Assembly (NCBI RefSeq): GCF_014192645.1
Contig: NZ_JACHYE010000002.1
Span: 1-64,000, forward strand
Direction of reading: 5' to 3'
From: Herbaspirillum sp. Sphag64
GTDB lineage: Bacteria; Pseudomonadota; Gammaproteobacteria; Burkholderiales; Burkholderiaceae_D
Length of the DNA stretch: 64,000 bases
Below, piece after piece: positions 1 through 7,561 of this stretch. The notes under the pieces were generated by a model. The model was not told the origin of the DNA, made no database searches, and saw only the letters and a program-made list of their open reading frames with translations. Every line of letters starts with the position of its first letter. The first letter of the stretch is position 1. The position numbers and the translations under genes are program-made.

Positions 1-650
1 CGATACGGCACCTTGAGCTCAGGCTGATAAATGTAGTGATCAATGTCATCCGCAAAGACGATGATGTCGCCCAGCATGCCGGGGATGAAGTAGCTGTAGA
101 GACCTTCCTGCTGCATCAGCAGATGAATGAAATCCCAGTCACTTTGTTGATACTGCAAACGAAACGCATGTTGGGGAAAGCTTCGTCGCGTTCTGAATTT
201 GAAATTATCTCCCGTAAAACCATGCCGACGCAGGATGGTTTCGATGATCTTTGGTGCGGTTTGATGCTGGAATACCCGGCTGGCATGGGTCAGTCGCAAT
301 CTTGCCAACGGTGGTTCGATGACGAATTCGTAGCTGTGAAAGTCGTGGGTTTGTTTGAGCTTGTTGAAGTGGGTAATACAACCGGCGAATTCACGTGGCT
401 CGCTTGGACCAGCACCCATGCTGAAACTGGCTTCCTTGCCAAGGTAATCGGCTCGATCCAGTTCCTGAGGATGGGTCAGCGTGATGGTGATCCGGTACGG
501 CTCGCTCAAGGCTTCGACCGCTTCGAAGGAGACGACTGACAAGAATGCTGCGCTAGCCGTGCCGCGCACAGTAACGTGATATTGCTGCTGTCCGGTGATT
601 GATGTAGAAAATTGACCTGCGGCTTGCCGTGCTGATTTCTCGATGGACAT
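1..650 (-). CDS. vgrG: Type VI secretion spike protein VgrG, N-terminal part (cut by window edge)
   Basis: The frame is open from the ATG at 650 to the window edge, about 216 residues. The translation matches the VgrG/Rhs N-terminal (gp27-like) region: a beta-rich start, a segment reading SFEAVEALSEPYRITI, and the diagnostic YQQSDWDFIHLLMQQEGLYS stretch that in VgrG proteins reads as E/QSDxDFIxRLLxxEGIxY. VgrG trimers form the spike that tips the Hcp tube and carries effectors. The start at 650 is chosen over an in-frame ATG at 665 because GGAGG lies 8 bases upstream of it. The C-terminal gp5-like spike and any fused effector domain lie outside the window. A Tle1-type lipase gene about 7 kb away could be cargo for this or another VgrG (inference). 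Confidence 0.88.
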   Translation of the reverse strand, partial: MSIEKSARQAAGQFSTSITGQQQYHVTVRGTASAAFLSVVSFEAVEALSEPYRITITLTHPQELDRADYLGKEASFSMGAGPSEPREFAGCITHFNKLKQTHDFHSYEFVIEPPLARLRLTHASRVFQHQTAPKIIETILRRHGFTGDNFKFRTRRSFPQHAFRLQYQQSDWDFIHLLMQQEGLYSYFIPGMLGDIIVFADDIDHYIYQPELKVPY

Positions 651-789
651 CTTGACCGCCTCCATGAAGTTTTTCAATGAAAGCGTGTGATGCTAGAGGT
701 CTTTGATTGCGTTGGGCGATCCTTACCGCAATTAGGTCTTCACTTTCGATTTAGTCCGAGACGCCAGCCTGTCACATCAATTGCCACAG

Positions 790-1458
790 TTACAGCAAAC
801 TCCCCTGCACGGATTGGTGACCACCTCTAGGTGCGTGCCATGCCTTCAATTGCCCGGCTGGGTAAAGCCGCAACAGGGAACGGGCCAGTTCCGGATCCCG
901 ACAGTTGAGCCAGGCGCTGTAGTCTTCGCGTGGTACGACGACCAGACTGCGCTTTTCATCATCTGGTTTATGGAAGCGTCGCATCAGTGGATCCGTATCG
1001 GCATTGATGGTGATCTGGGTGAAGGAGAAGGCTTGACCACCCTCTTCTTCTTCCCATTGCCGCCATAAGCCAGCGACACAAAATGGTGCATCGTCGGCGC
1101 TGCCGATGGCCCAGCGCTCGGCTTTACCAGACTCATAATTGGGTTCGTAGAAGCAGGCAGTAGGAATCAGGCAGGTCTGCCCTTGCCGCCAGGCCTTGGC
1201 GTAGGAAGGCTTCTGCCCGATCGTTTCGGCGCGCGCATTCATCGTAGTAAAGCGTTTGGCCGCAGGTGGCAAATGGGACTTGGGCACCATGCCATAGGTT
1301 GCGACCAGCAGCTCGTTGGTACCGCGCCTGTCACTTCGGATGATTGGTGCCGCATAGTCCTGCCATACCTCTTCCGGCCAGTCCATGGGCACCACTTCGC
1401 CAAGGTCCATCAGCGCCAGAATCTCCTCGCGACTCGATGGTTTGTAATTGATACACAT
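790..1458 (-). CDS. yedK: SRAP domain protein, abasic-site protecting YedK/HMCES family
   Basis: This 222-residue protein has the complete SRAP signature: Cys2 immediately after the start Met, Asn74 in NARAET, Glu105 in FYEP and a His near 163 in RFHKP. In this family Cys2 forms a thiazolidine crosslink with abasic sites in single-stranded DNA, with the Asn, Glu and His assisting, and so shields the lesion during replication. The start is fixed by the need for Cys at position 2. It stands alone between vgrG and the ssu-like operon, both on the same strand, with 71 bases to the monooxygenase gene. I see no LexA box that I would call with confidence. Confidence 0.92.
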   Translation of the reverse strand: MCINYKPSSREEILALMDLGEVVPMDWPEEVWQDYAAPIIRSDRRGTNELLVATYGMVPKSHLPPAAKRFTTMNARAETIGQKPSYAKAWRQGQTCLIPTACFYEPNYESGKAERWAIGSADDAPFCVAGLWRQWEEEEGGQAFSFTQITINADTDPLMRRFHKPDDEKRSLVVVPREDYSAWLNCRDPELARSLLRLYPAGQLKAWHAPRGGHQSVQGSLL

Positions 1459-1530
1459 TACCTACTCTCCCGTTACATCGGGAGAATTGTACTTGAGCTT
1501 CTGCTGCCTATGCTTACTTAACCAGCTTGC

Positions 1531-2631
1531 TTACGCTGCTTGTTTCTGTTTTTGTTTCAGTCGTTCCGCCACCAATGCGCGCGTCCTTGGCAGCAATTCC
1601 CGACCATAGTCGATTGCGTCTTCCAGCGGATCAAAACCGCGAATGAGGAAGTTGGTCACGCCCAGATCGTAGTAATCCAGCAAGGCATCGGCGACCTGCT
1701 CCGGCGTGCCGACCAGTGCGGTGGCGTTGTAACGGGCGCCGGTTTCCTTGGCGATTTCAGTCCACAGGCGCTTGTCCACCCGCGCCCCCTTGTCTGCGGC
1801 TGCCAGCAGACGACGTGCCCCCTCGCTTTGCTGCGGACCGCCATTGCCGATATGCTTGCCCAGCGACTGTGCACGCAGGCGACGGGTGTCCGCCAGAATC
1901 TGCTCGGCGCGGGCCCAGGCAGCTTCCTCGGTATCAGCCAGAATCGGACGAAACGATACCGAGAAAGCAATCTCTCGCCCATGCCGGGCAGCCTCGGCGC
2001 GCACCCGTGTAGTCAGCTCACGGACTTGATCCAGCGATTCTCCCCACAGCGCATAAATAGTGGCATGCCGCCCGGCGACCGGGATTGCTGCGTCTGAAGC
2101 ACCACCAAAAAAGATCGGGATATGAGGCTGCTGAACTGGCTTGACGTCAGAGAAGGCTTGCTCGAAGCGGTAGTAGGTACCTTCGTGGTCAAACGGTTTG
2201 TCCTCTGTCCATACCCGCCGCAGGATCTGCAGATATTCGTCCGTGCGTGCATAGCGCTGATCGTGATCAAGATAGTCACCATCGCGGCGCTGTTCGCTGT
2301 CAGAGCCACCCGAGATGATATGCACCCCAAGGCGACCACGGCTGTACTGATCCAGCGTGGCTAACTGCCGTGCAGCAAGTGTCGGGGCGACAAAGCCGGG
2401 GCGATGGGCCAGCATCAGCGCAATCTTGTCGGTCACCGCGGCGGTCTGGGCAATGGTCAGCACCGCGTCCGGGCCGGTGGAATGGTACGGTACAAGAATC
2501 CGGTCAAAGCCAGCTTGCTCATGCGCCTGCGCAAAACGGGTCAGATAATCGTGATCGATTGCGGGACCGCTGGGTGGATGAATTTCCGAGTTCTTGTTCG
2601 GGGTGATCATGCCGATAAAGTTGACGCTCAT
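1531..2631 (-). CDS. LLM-class FMN-dependent monooxygenase, SsuD/MsuD-like
   Basis: A 366-residue bacterial-luciferase-like (LLM) flavin monooxygenase. The TIM-barrel features seen are the N-terminal beta strand followed by a Ser/Pro-rich loop, the HRPGFVAPTLAARQLATLD stretch, the GRLGVHIISGG segment that contacts FMN, and PIFFGGASDAA. Family members near SsuD use reduced FMN and O2 to cleave the C-S bond of alkanesulfonates, giving sulfite and an aldehyde. It is the last gene of a minus-strand set ssuC-ssuB-binding protein-monooxygenase, 23 bases after the binding protein, which supports a sulfonate role. I give no symbol because SsuD, MsuD and related dimethylsulfone enzymes cannot be told apart by eye. 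No FMN reductase (ssuE) is present here. Confidence 0.88.
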   Translation of the reverse strand: MSVNFIGMITPNKNSEIHPPSGPAIDHDYLTRFAQAHEQAGFDRILVPYHSTGPDAVLTIAQTAAVTDKIALMLAHRPGFVAPTLAARQLATLDQYSRGRLGVHIISGGSDSEQRRDGDYLDHDQRYARTDEYLQILRRVWTEDKPFDHEGTYYRFEQAFSDVKPVQQPHIPIFFGGASDAAIPVAGRHATIYALWGESLDQVRELTTRVRAEAARHGREIAFSVSFRPILADTEEAAWARAEQILADTRRLRAQSLGKHIGNGGPQQSEGARRLLAAADKGARVDKRLWTEIAKETGARYNATALVGTPEQVADALLDYYDLGVTNFLIRGFDPLEDAIDYGRELLPRTRALVAERLKQKQKQAA

Positions 2632-2654
2632 GCTTAACCTTTCAAATCAGTGGA

Positions 2655-3683
2655 TTAGACCTTGACCAGATAATCGGAAATCACGACCTGCTGCGGCAGA
2701 ATTTTGCGTGCCGAGAGCCAGTCAGCGGCCTTCTGGAAGGTCGCCAGAAACGCGGTATCACTAGTGCCGTGGAACTCCCAGCGGCGCTTGAGCTGGATCA
2801 GTGAATCCCGCACGGCATCCGAGTACCCGGCATCCTTTTGCACCAGAATTTCCGCCTCACGCGTGTTTTGGGTAACCCACTGCCCTTCGGCACGGAAAGC
2901 CGCATTGACGGCGCGCACGATGTCGAGGTTTTCTTCGGCAAAGCGGCGATGTGTCACGTAAGAGTTGAAGTCGATCAGGAACTCCAGATCGCGCCCTTCA
3001 AAGAAGACGTTATGGGCCTTGGCTTCGATACGCGCAATATCCACACCGGGGCTCCACATCGACCAGGCATCGACCTTGCCTTGTGAAAACGCTGGTCCGG
3101 CATCCGGTGGATTCAAATAGACAAACTTGACCTTGTTGCGGTCAATGCCGTGCTTCTCCAGTGCCGCCACCAGCAGGAACTCACCGAGCCCAGAGCGATT
3201 CACCGCGACTGACTTGCCGACCAGATCGTTGACGCTGTTGATACCTGAGCCATCGCGCGCAATGATCGATGTACTACGCGGTTCAACCACAGCAAACTGG
3301 GTGAACACCAAGGGCGACCCGGCCAGCATGGCAGCCAGCGCCGGGGTGGTGCTACCGCCAAAACCGAAGTCGGCACTCCCGCCGGTGACGGCTTGCAACG
3401 AGGGGGCATGATTGGGAAACGGGCCAACCCATTGCACCTTGATACCATCCTGCGCGAGCGTCTTTTCGAATACACCACGGCTACGTGCAATGCCGGGCAA
3501 GGCACCATAGCCCCAGGACAGACGTACGGTATCGGTGTTACGGGATTTGCCAGTCGCCGCTAAGGCTGCGGACACACCGCCAGCACCAATGGCAACCCCG
3601 GCAGCACTGGCTAGCGCCGCCTGTAACAGACCACGTCGGGAAGAAAAGAAGGAAGAAGAAAAACGGGAATTTTGATTAGACAT
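2655..3683 (-). CDS. ssuA: Aliphatic sulfonate ABC transporter, substrate-binding protein (SsuA-like)
   Basis: A 342-residue periplasmic binding protein of the SsuA/TauA/NitT type. The N-terminus has a twin-arginine style signal (SRRGLLQ followed by a long Ala/Gly-rich hydrophobic stretch ending SAALAA), so Tat export is likely. The mature part shows the typical LSWGYGALPGIARSRG opening, a DFGFGG segment and a G-KSVAVNRSGLGEFLL hinge. It should capture alkanesulfonates for the SsuBC transporter encoded just upstream. The 109-base gap to ssuB is the largest inside the operon and could carry extra regulation or a processing site; I see no clear terminator there. Confidence 0.88.
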   Translation of the reverse strand: MSNQNSRFSSSFFSSRRGLLQAALASAAGVAIGAGGVSAALAATGKSRNTDTVRLSWGYGALPGIARSRGVFEKTLAQDGIKVQWVGPFPNHAPSLQAVTGGSADFGFGGSTTPALAAMLAGSPLVFTQFAVVEPRSTSIIARDGSGINSVNDLVGKSVAVNRSGLGEFLLVAALEKHGIDRNKVKFVYLNPPDAGPAFSQGKVDAWSMWSPGVDIARIEAKAHNVFFEGRDLEFLIDFNSYVTHRRFAEENLDIVRAVNAAFRAEGQWVTQNTREAEILVQKDAGYSDAVRDSLIQLKRRWEFHGTSDTAFLATFQKAADWLSARKILPQQVVISDYLVKV

Positions 3684-3792
3684 GCAAGGAAAGACAATCA
3701 GAAGAATAGTGAAAAGATAGAGCGGTAAGCATTGATCAATGGAGTACCGTCACAGCTCGCTGAAGCAGGCTGAAGGTTGGCCGGATGCGGCC

Positions 3793-4530
3793 CTATTCGA
3801 CCGCTTCGACACCGAGTTCGGCCAGCAGATGCTCGCGCAATTGCTGGGCTTCGGGATGCGCCCGGTTACCACCGGCAGCATGCGAGACGGGATAGTCACC
3901 CGCAATGGCGCCGGCACGCATGATGAGCACGCGATCTGCCAAGGCAATGGCTTCATCCACATCGTGCGTTACCAGCAACACACCAGGCCGATGGCGGGCT
4001 ACCAGTTGCCTTACCAGTGCGTGCATACGCAAACGGGTCAAGGCATCGAGCGCGGCAAACGGCTCGTCGAGCAACAACAGCCCCGGTTCACGTACCAATG
4101 CACGCGCCAGTGCTACACGTTGCGCCTGACCACCGGACAAGGTACGGGGCCAGTCCTCGCTGCGGTCGCCCAGACCAACTTCGGCCAATGCCGCCAGCGC
4201 CAGTGGCTTGCCACGGCGATCATGAAGGCCAAGTGCGACGTTGCGCCAGAGCGACTCCCACGGAATCAGGCGTGATTCCTGAAACACCACCGCAGTCTGT
4301 TTCGGGCCTTCAATGCGGCCACCATCAATGGCGTCCAGCCCTGACAAGGCGCGCAGCAACGTAGTTTTACCGCAGCCACTTTCACCCAGCAAGGCAACGA
4401 ATTCCCCGCGCCGGATCTGCAGATGCAAACCGTTAATGACGGTGCGCTCGCCGTAGCGACGGCGCAGACTGCTCACATTTACGGCCAGACCGTTCTGCTC
4501 CTGCTGTACGGACAGAGTGGAAAGGGACAT
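3793..4530 (-). CDS. ssuB: Sulfonate ABC transporter ATP-binding protein SsuB
   Basis: A 245-residue ABC ATPase. Visible motifs are Walker A GESGCGKTT, Q-loop VVFQESRLIPW, signature LSGGQAQRVALARAL, Walker B LLLLDEPFAALD and the H-loop VTHDVDEA. The QESRLxPW context is typical of the SsuB/TauB/NrtD group that imports sulfonates, taurine or nitrate. It would power the SsuC permease at the inner membrane. Its ATG overlaps the ssuC stop by one base (TGATG), which indicates translational coupling. The assignment to sulfonates rests on the neighbouring SsuD-like monooxygenase. Confidence 0.93.
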   Translation of the reverse strand: MSLSTLSVQQEQNGLAVNVSSLRRRYGERTVINGLHLQIRRGEFVALLGESGCGKTTLLRALSGLDAIDGGRIEGPKQTAVVFQESRLIPWESLWRNVALGLHDRRGKPLALAALAEVGLGDRSEDWPRTLSGGQAQRVALARALVREPGLLLLDEPFAALDALTRLRMHALVRQLVARHRPGVLLVTHDVDEAIALADRVLIMRAGAIAGDYPVSHAAGGNRAHPEAQQLREHLLAELGVEAVE

Positions 4531-5447
4531 CAGTGACTCCTTGCTGAAAAATTGGGGTGCCAGCGCAGCAGACGGCGCTCAAGGGCACGGGCGATCAGAT
4601 CAGAGACCACGCCGATACCGGCATAAATAACGATGGTCAGCACGATCACATCGGTACGCAAAAACTCACGCGCATCCATGGCCAGCGCGCCAACGCCGAC
4701 AGTGGTCGCTATCGTCTCGGCGATCACCAGCGCCAGCCAGGCCACAGCCAGCGCATAGCGCACACCAGCCAGAATCGAAGGCAAGGCCCCCGGAAAAATG
4801 ATGCGCCGGATCAAGGTCCAGTTGGATAGACCAGTCACGCGCGCCAGTTCGATCAGCTTAGGATCAATCTGCCGAATCCCGAGCACGGTATTGATGTAGA
4901 TCGGAAATAAGACGCCCAGCGAGACCAGAAATATTTTGCCGCCTTCGTCCACGCCAAACCAGACGATCACCAGCGGCAAGGCCGCCAGAAATGGAATCGC
5001 CCGGACCATTTGCACGCTACGGTCGAGCAAGGCTTCGGCAAGGCGCGAGAAACCGACCAGCACCCCCAGACCAAAGCCAATGCTGCCACCGATGATGAAG
5101 CCGGCAATGGCGCGCAGCAGGCTGGCGCCGAGGTCACTGATCAGCCGACCTTGCTGGATCAGGTTCCAGGCTGTTGCCAGTACTTTGCTGGGTGCGGGCA
5201 AGACTTGAGGCGACAAGGCCCCGAGCCGTGCAAACAGTTCCCATGCCAGTACCAGTAGTACCGGCGCAAGCCAGGACAGCAATACATAGTTGCGAGCACT
5301 GAGGACAAGCGGCACGCCTTTGCGCGAAATTGTTGATGAGGAGCGTGATCTGGAAGATTCGCGTGGCAGCGCCACGGCAGCGGCAACAGTAGCAGCAGCG
5401 CTCGGCTCCAGCACCGGGGTGGCCAGGCCATTGAGCAGTTCAGACAT
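4530..5447 (-). CDS. ssuC: Sulfonate ABC transporter permease SsuC
   Basis: A 305-residue binding-protein-dependent permease with about six membrane segments after a Ser-rich cytoplasmic N-terminus of roughly 50 residues, longer than usual. The EAA-type loop for contact with the ATPase reads ELARVTGLSNWTLIRRIIFPGALPSILAG. The family (SsuC/TauC/NrtB) imports sulfonates, taurine, nitrate or related anions. The start is supported by AAGGAA seven bases upstream of the ATG. It is the first gene of the operon ssuC-ssuB-ssuA-monooxygenase, so the promoter should lie in 5448-5730. Confidence 0.92.
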   Translation of the reverse strand: MSELLNGLATPVLEPSAAATVAAAVALPRESSRSRSSSTISRKGVPLVLSARNYVLLSWLAPVLLVLAWELFARLGALSPQVLPAPSKVLATAWNLIQQGRLISDLGASLLRAIAGFIIGGSIGFGLGVLVGFSRLAEALLDRSVQMVRAIPFLAALPLVIVWFGVDEGGKIFLVSLGVLFPIYINTVLGIRQIDPKLIELARVTGLSNWTLIRRIIFPGALPSILAGVRYALAVAWLALVIAETIATTVGVGALAMDAREFLRTDVIVLTIVIYAGIGVVSDLIARALERRLLRWHPNFSARSH

Positions 5448-5594
5448 GAGCGGTTCCTTCCCTTCTACGCAGGTGAATGCTGCGAATCAGAGCATCGTAA
5501 TCAATGCCTGCGTAAAAAATAAGGAATGTTTTCGCGCTTCGATATCCGGTAAACGACTTTGAAATACTGTGATGAATTCATCTACACCATCAGC

Positions 5595-5610
5595 ATCAGG
5601 AAATCCTGAT
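5595..5610. promoter_or_regulatory. Palindrome upstream of the ssu operon, candidate operator
   Basis: ATCAGGAAATCCTGAT is a perfect inverted repeat with 7-base arms and a 2-base centre. It lies about 150 bases upstream of the ssuC start, in a 283-base gap with no gene. It could bind the regulator of the sulfonate operon; I do not recognise it as a known CysB or SsuR site. Confidence 0.35.
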
Positions 5611-5730
5611 CAACACTGCACCGCGCGCTGAATTCGGAAAAGCACGCGCTATCCACTAGCGGTGCCTTCGCTTCTATGGGAGAGTCAGCCCCTTTAGCGT
5701 TACTGTTATAGGAGGCTCCTTGAGCGTCAA

Positions 5731-6066
5731 TCAATCATTCCACAACTTGTTCAGACAGGCGATGTGCTCGTCGGACCTATCGCGCAATAAAGTCGCTGCT
5801 GCCAATGACAGCCGATACAGGTTGGCGCTATCGGATTTCCCAATCGATGGCGCGGCCTCCGGCTCAGGATCGCTGTCCTGATTCATTTCACTGACCAAAT
5901 CACGCGCATAAATAATTTGCATGCAGGAGGTAATACCTGCACTGATGTCGCGGGTGAGTTCAATGAAGCTGGCGAATTTTTCCTCACGACCGGGGCCGTG
6001 AATCCAGCGAAAATCTTCGTGGGTTGGAGGGATGGGGTTTTCATTGGGCGTGCAATTGCAAGGCAT
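5731..6066 (-). CDS. Unknown 111-residue protein under a phage-type antisense leader
   Basis: I do not recognise the family with certainty. The protein is soluble and mixed in charge, begins MPCNCTPNENPIPPTHEDF, has a predicted helical middle (residues about 30-60) and a helical tail ending ACLNKLWND. The start at 6066 is preferred because AGGAGG lies 5 bases upstream; the frame stays open upstream to 6309, but that part coincides with a structured RNA leader. The general layout, a short protein preceded by a P4/C4-like leader, resembles what I recall of small Pseudomonas DUF3077/DUF6124 genes, but sequence similarity to those is weak by eye. Function unknown; a phage-derived or defence-related role is only a guess. 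Confidence 0.7.
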   Translation of the reverse strand: MPCNCTPNENPIPPTHEDFRWIHGPGREEKFASFIELTRDISAGITSCMQIIYARDLVSEMNQDSDPEPEAAPSIGKSDSANLYRLSLAAATLLRDRSDEHIACLNKLWND

Positions 6067-6075
6067 GGTGTCCTC

Positions 6076-6109
6076 CTTTGGTAGCGTGAATCCGCTCCCT
6101 GCTGTCAAA
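6076..6109 (-). promoter_or_regulatory. Second target copy (seqC-like) overlapping the ribosome binding site
   Basis: On the minus strand this segment holds TTTGACAG (6109-6102) and TACCAAAG (6083-6076). The latter runs into the Shine-Dalgarno AGGAGG at 6077-6072. Both blocks also occur in the upstream copy at 6248-6270 and both are complementary to 6134-6154. Pairing with the antisense segment would cover the approach to the ribosome binding site of the 111-residue protein. Confidence 0.6.
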
Positions 6110-6114
6110 CAGGG

Positions 6115-6192
6115 TGGGCGGCAAATGAGTGGGTTGACAGACCGGTTACCAAAGACTCCGGCAGGCCGAAGCCTCCCTCCCATCGCCGCCCA
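6115..6192 (-). ncRNA. P4 CI / P1 C4-like antisense immunity RNA
   Basis: A 78-nt element closed by a perfect 8-bp stem: TGGGCGGC (6192-6185) pairs with GCCGCCCA (6122-6115). Inside is a second hairpin with a UUCG tetraloop (6177-6160) and then a single-stranded segment at 6154-6134. That segment is complementary to two flanking sites, 6270-6248 upstream and 6109-6076 downstream. This is the seqA-seqB-seqC arrangement of the phage P4 CI RNA, and the closing stem plus UUCG hairpin resemble the C4 antisense RNAs of phages P1 and P7. In those systems the small RNA is processed from the leader and causes premature termination or blocks translation of the downstream gene. Assignment is by structure and remembered consensus, not by a covariance search. 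Confidence 0.7.
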
Positions 6193-6218
6193 AAGAAGGC
6201 ACAGCAATAGTTCGCACG

Positions 6219-6240
6219 AAAAAAAACCGCATGGCGCGGT
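6219..6240 (-). terminator. Intrinsic terminator inside the antisense leader
   Basis: Read on the minus strand: ACCGC, a 5-base loop, GCGGT, then a run of T (eight in total at 6226-6219). It lies between the upstream target copy and the antisense RNA core, the position expected for conditional termination in a P4-type leader. The stem is short but GC-rich. Confidence 0.55.
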
Positions 6241-6247
6241 CTGTGCG

Positions 6248-6270
6248 CTTTGGTAAACCGAGCTGTCAAA
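6248..6270 (-). promoter_or_regulatory. First target copy (seqA-like) of the antisense leader
   Basis: Inverted repeat partner of 6134-6154: the two can pair along about 20 positions with few mismatches. Shared blocks are CTTTGGTA and CTGTCAAA on the plus strand, both repeated in the same orientation at 6076-6083 and 6102-6109. Confidence 0.65.
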
Positions 6271-6301
6271 CTCGCGCCCCGTCTTTTTCCGGGGCAGACA
6301 A

Positions 6302-6331
6302 AGTATCAACTTTTTGCAGGGGGAGCGTCAA
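6302..6331 (-). promoter_or_regulatory. Candidate promoter of the antisense leader
   Basis: On the minus strand TTGACG (6331-6326) is followed after 18 bases by GATACT (6307-6302). Transcription would begin near 6295, just before a GGGG/CCCC hairpin (6293-6276), the first target copy and the internal terminator. A perfect -35 core with a 4 of 6 match at -10 makes it reasonable. Confidence 0.5.
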
Positions 6332-6539
6332 GGGCTTTTACAGAGTGCTTAATTACGCGCCAATACTTGCTCAAACAAAGAATATGCAGACCTCCCAGGC
6401 GGCAGGAACAATGCGCTCGGATTAATTCGAATTTGACTGCCTATTTAGCGCAGGCATCCCAAATCTCCCGAAAAAGCCTCTAGCATCACGAACTTTCAAT
6501 GCCGTCATCACGACGGTCATCAACGGAGGAATCGTCATC

Positions 6540-7067
6540 ATGCGTGTACCAATTTTTAATGCTGAAATACATTTCAGGACCAAAAAAATATTATTGATAT
6601 TGAGCTTTGTTACTTTATCTGCCTGCAATACAACTACACCAACATCGGATGCGAACGGCATAAAAAATCCGCATATATATGTCCCGGAATCATACGTATC
6701 AATCTCCTGTGTATCGCACGATGGTGCACCTTATATTTCCGACTTCTCTATCGAAGAGCCAATCGCCAGCGGACCACTGGGAGGAAAATTCGCTCATAGC
6801 CCAGGTTGTGGGGGATTAATCGCGGCAGGCTATGCGCTACCAAAAAAATGGACTCCCGGTATGAAGGTAAGAGTGCGCTGGAAGCCGGATAGCAGAGAAT
6901 GGATAGAGAAAACGACGAACATCATGAAATATGACAGGGTCGGAAATATTTATGTCCATTTTTTTGAACATGACCAAGTCAGAGTTGTGGCTGCAAATTC
7001 CAACGGCGCAAGTCCTCATCATCCTATCTTGTCAAATGTCACGTCCGCTCCACCGGAGGAACAGTAA
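6540..7067 (+). CDS. DUF3304-type lipoprotein, predicted Tle1 immunity protein (copy 1)
   Basis: A 175-residue lipoprotein with a lipobox ending LSAC (Cys29) after the hydrophobic stretch KKILLILSFVTL. The mature part carries the DUF3304 pattern: YVSISCVSHDGAPYI, GGKFAHSPGCGG and KVRVRWKPDSREWIEKTT. Proteins of this family sit beside type VI lipases of the Tle1 group and are known or proposed periplasmic immunity proteins. The gene is the first of three overlapping genes; its stop overlaps the next ATG (TAATG). A GGAGG lies about 10 bases before the start. It is visibly more AT-rich than the flanking core genes, which suggests transfer. It closely resembles copy 2, so a tandem duplication is likely. 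Confidence 0.85.
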   Translation: MRVPIFNAEIHFRTKKILLILSFVTLSACNTTTPTSDANGIKNPHIYVPESYVSISCVSHDGAPYISDFSIEEPIASGPLGGKFAHSPGCGGLIAAGYALPKKWTPGMKVRVRWKPDSREWIEKTTNIMKYDRVGNIYVHFFEHDQVRVVAANSNGASPHHPILSNVTSAPPEEQ

Positions 7068-7561
7068 TGATAACTAAAAAAATATTGTTAATTTTGAGCT
7101 TTACCACCTTAACCGCCTGCAACACAACCACACCAATATCAGATGCGAATGACGCAAAAAATCCGTATGTGTATACACCGGAAATATACGTATCAATTTC
7201 TTGTGTAGCGCACGAAGGTGCACCTTATATTTCCGGATACTCCATCGAAGAGCCAATTCCAAGCGGAATATTGGGCGGAAAATTCGCTCATGGCCCGGGG
7301 TGTGGGGGACAAATTGCGGCAGGCTATGCGGTACCAGAAAAATGGCATCCGGGGATGAAAGTAAGAGTCCGTTGGAAACCGAATGGCAGGCAATGGATAG
7401 AGAAGACCACCAATATTCTTCGTTATGAGCAAGCAGACAAAATTTTTGTACACATTTTCGCGGACGATCAAGTAAGAGTCGTGTCATCTATTTACTATCC
7501 AGAAAGTAAATATCATCCAATTCTAAAGAGCAGTACTGTTCCACCTCCGGAGGAAGAGTAA
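7067..7561 (+). CDS. DUF3304-type lipoprotein, predicted Tle1 immunity protein (copy 2)
   Basis: A 164-residue paralogue of the preceding gene, with signal MITKKILLILSFTTLTAC (lipid Cys18). Most of the mature part matches copy 1, including SISCVAHEGAPYISGYSIEE, GGKFAHGPGCGG and VRVRWKPNGRQWIEKTTN; the first 20 mature residues and the C-terminal tail diverge more. It overlaps the upstream gene by one base and the lipase gene by one base (TAATG both times), so the three are probably translated together. Two immunity genes for one lipase could reflect dose or adaptation to a second, foreign toxin variant (inference). Cys residues in the mature part are conserved between the two copies. Confidence 0.85.
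   Translation: MITKKILLILSFTTLTACNTTTPISDANDAKNPYVYTPEIYVSISCVAHEGAPYISGYSIEEPIPSGILGGKFAHGPGCGGQIAAGYAVPEKWHPGMKVRVRWKPNGRQWIEKTTNILRYEQADKIFVHIFADDQVRVVSSIYYPESKYHPILKSSTVPPPEEE

Noticed and set aside
36..539. Plus-strand open frame of 167 codons at the left edge
   Set aside because: It is the complement of the vgrG coding frame, which has clear family motifs on the minus strand.
6067..6309. Upstream extension of the 111-residue protein to a 192-residue product
   Set aside because: The extension coincides with the structured antisense leader, has no homology pattern, and the internal ATG at 6066 has a strong AGGAGG.
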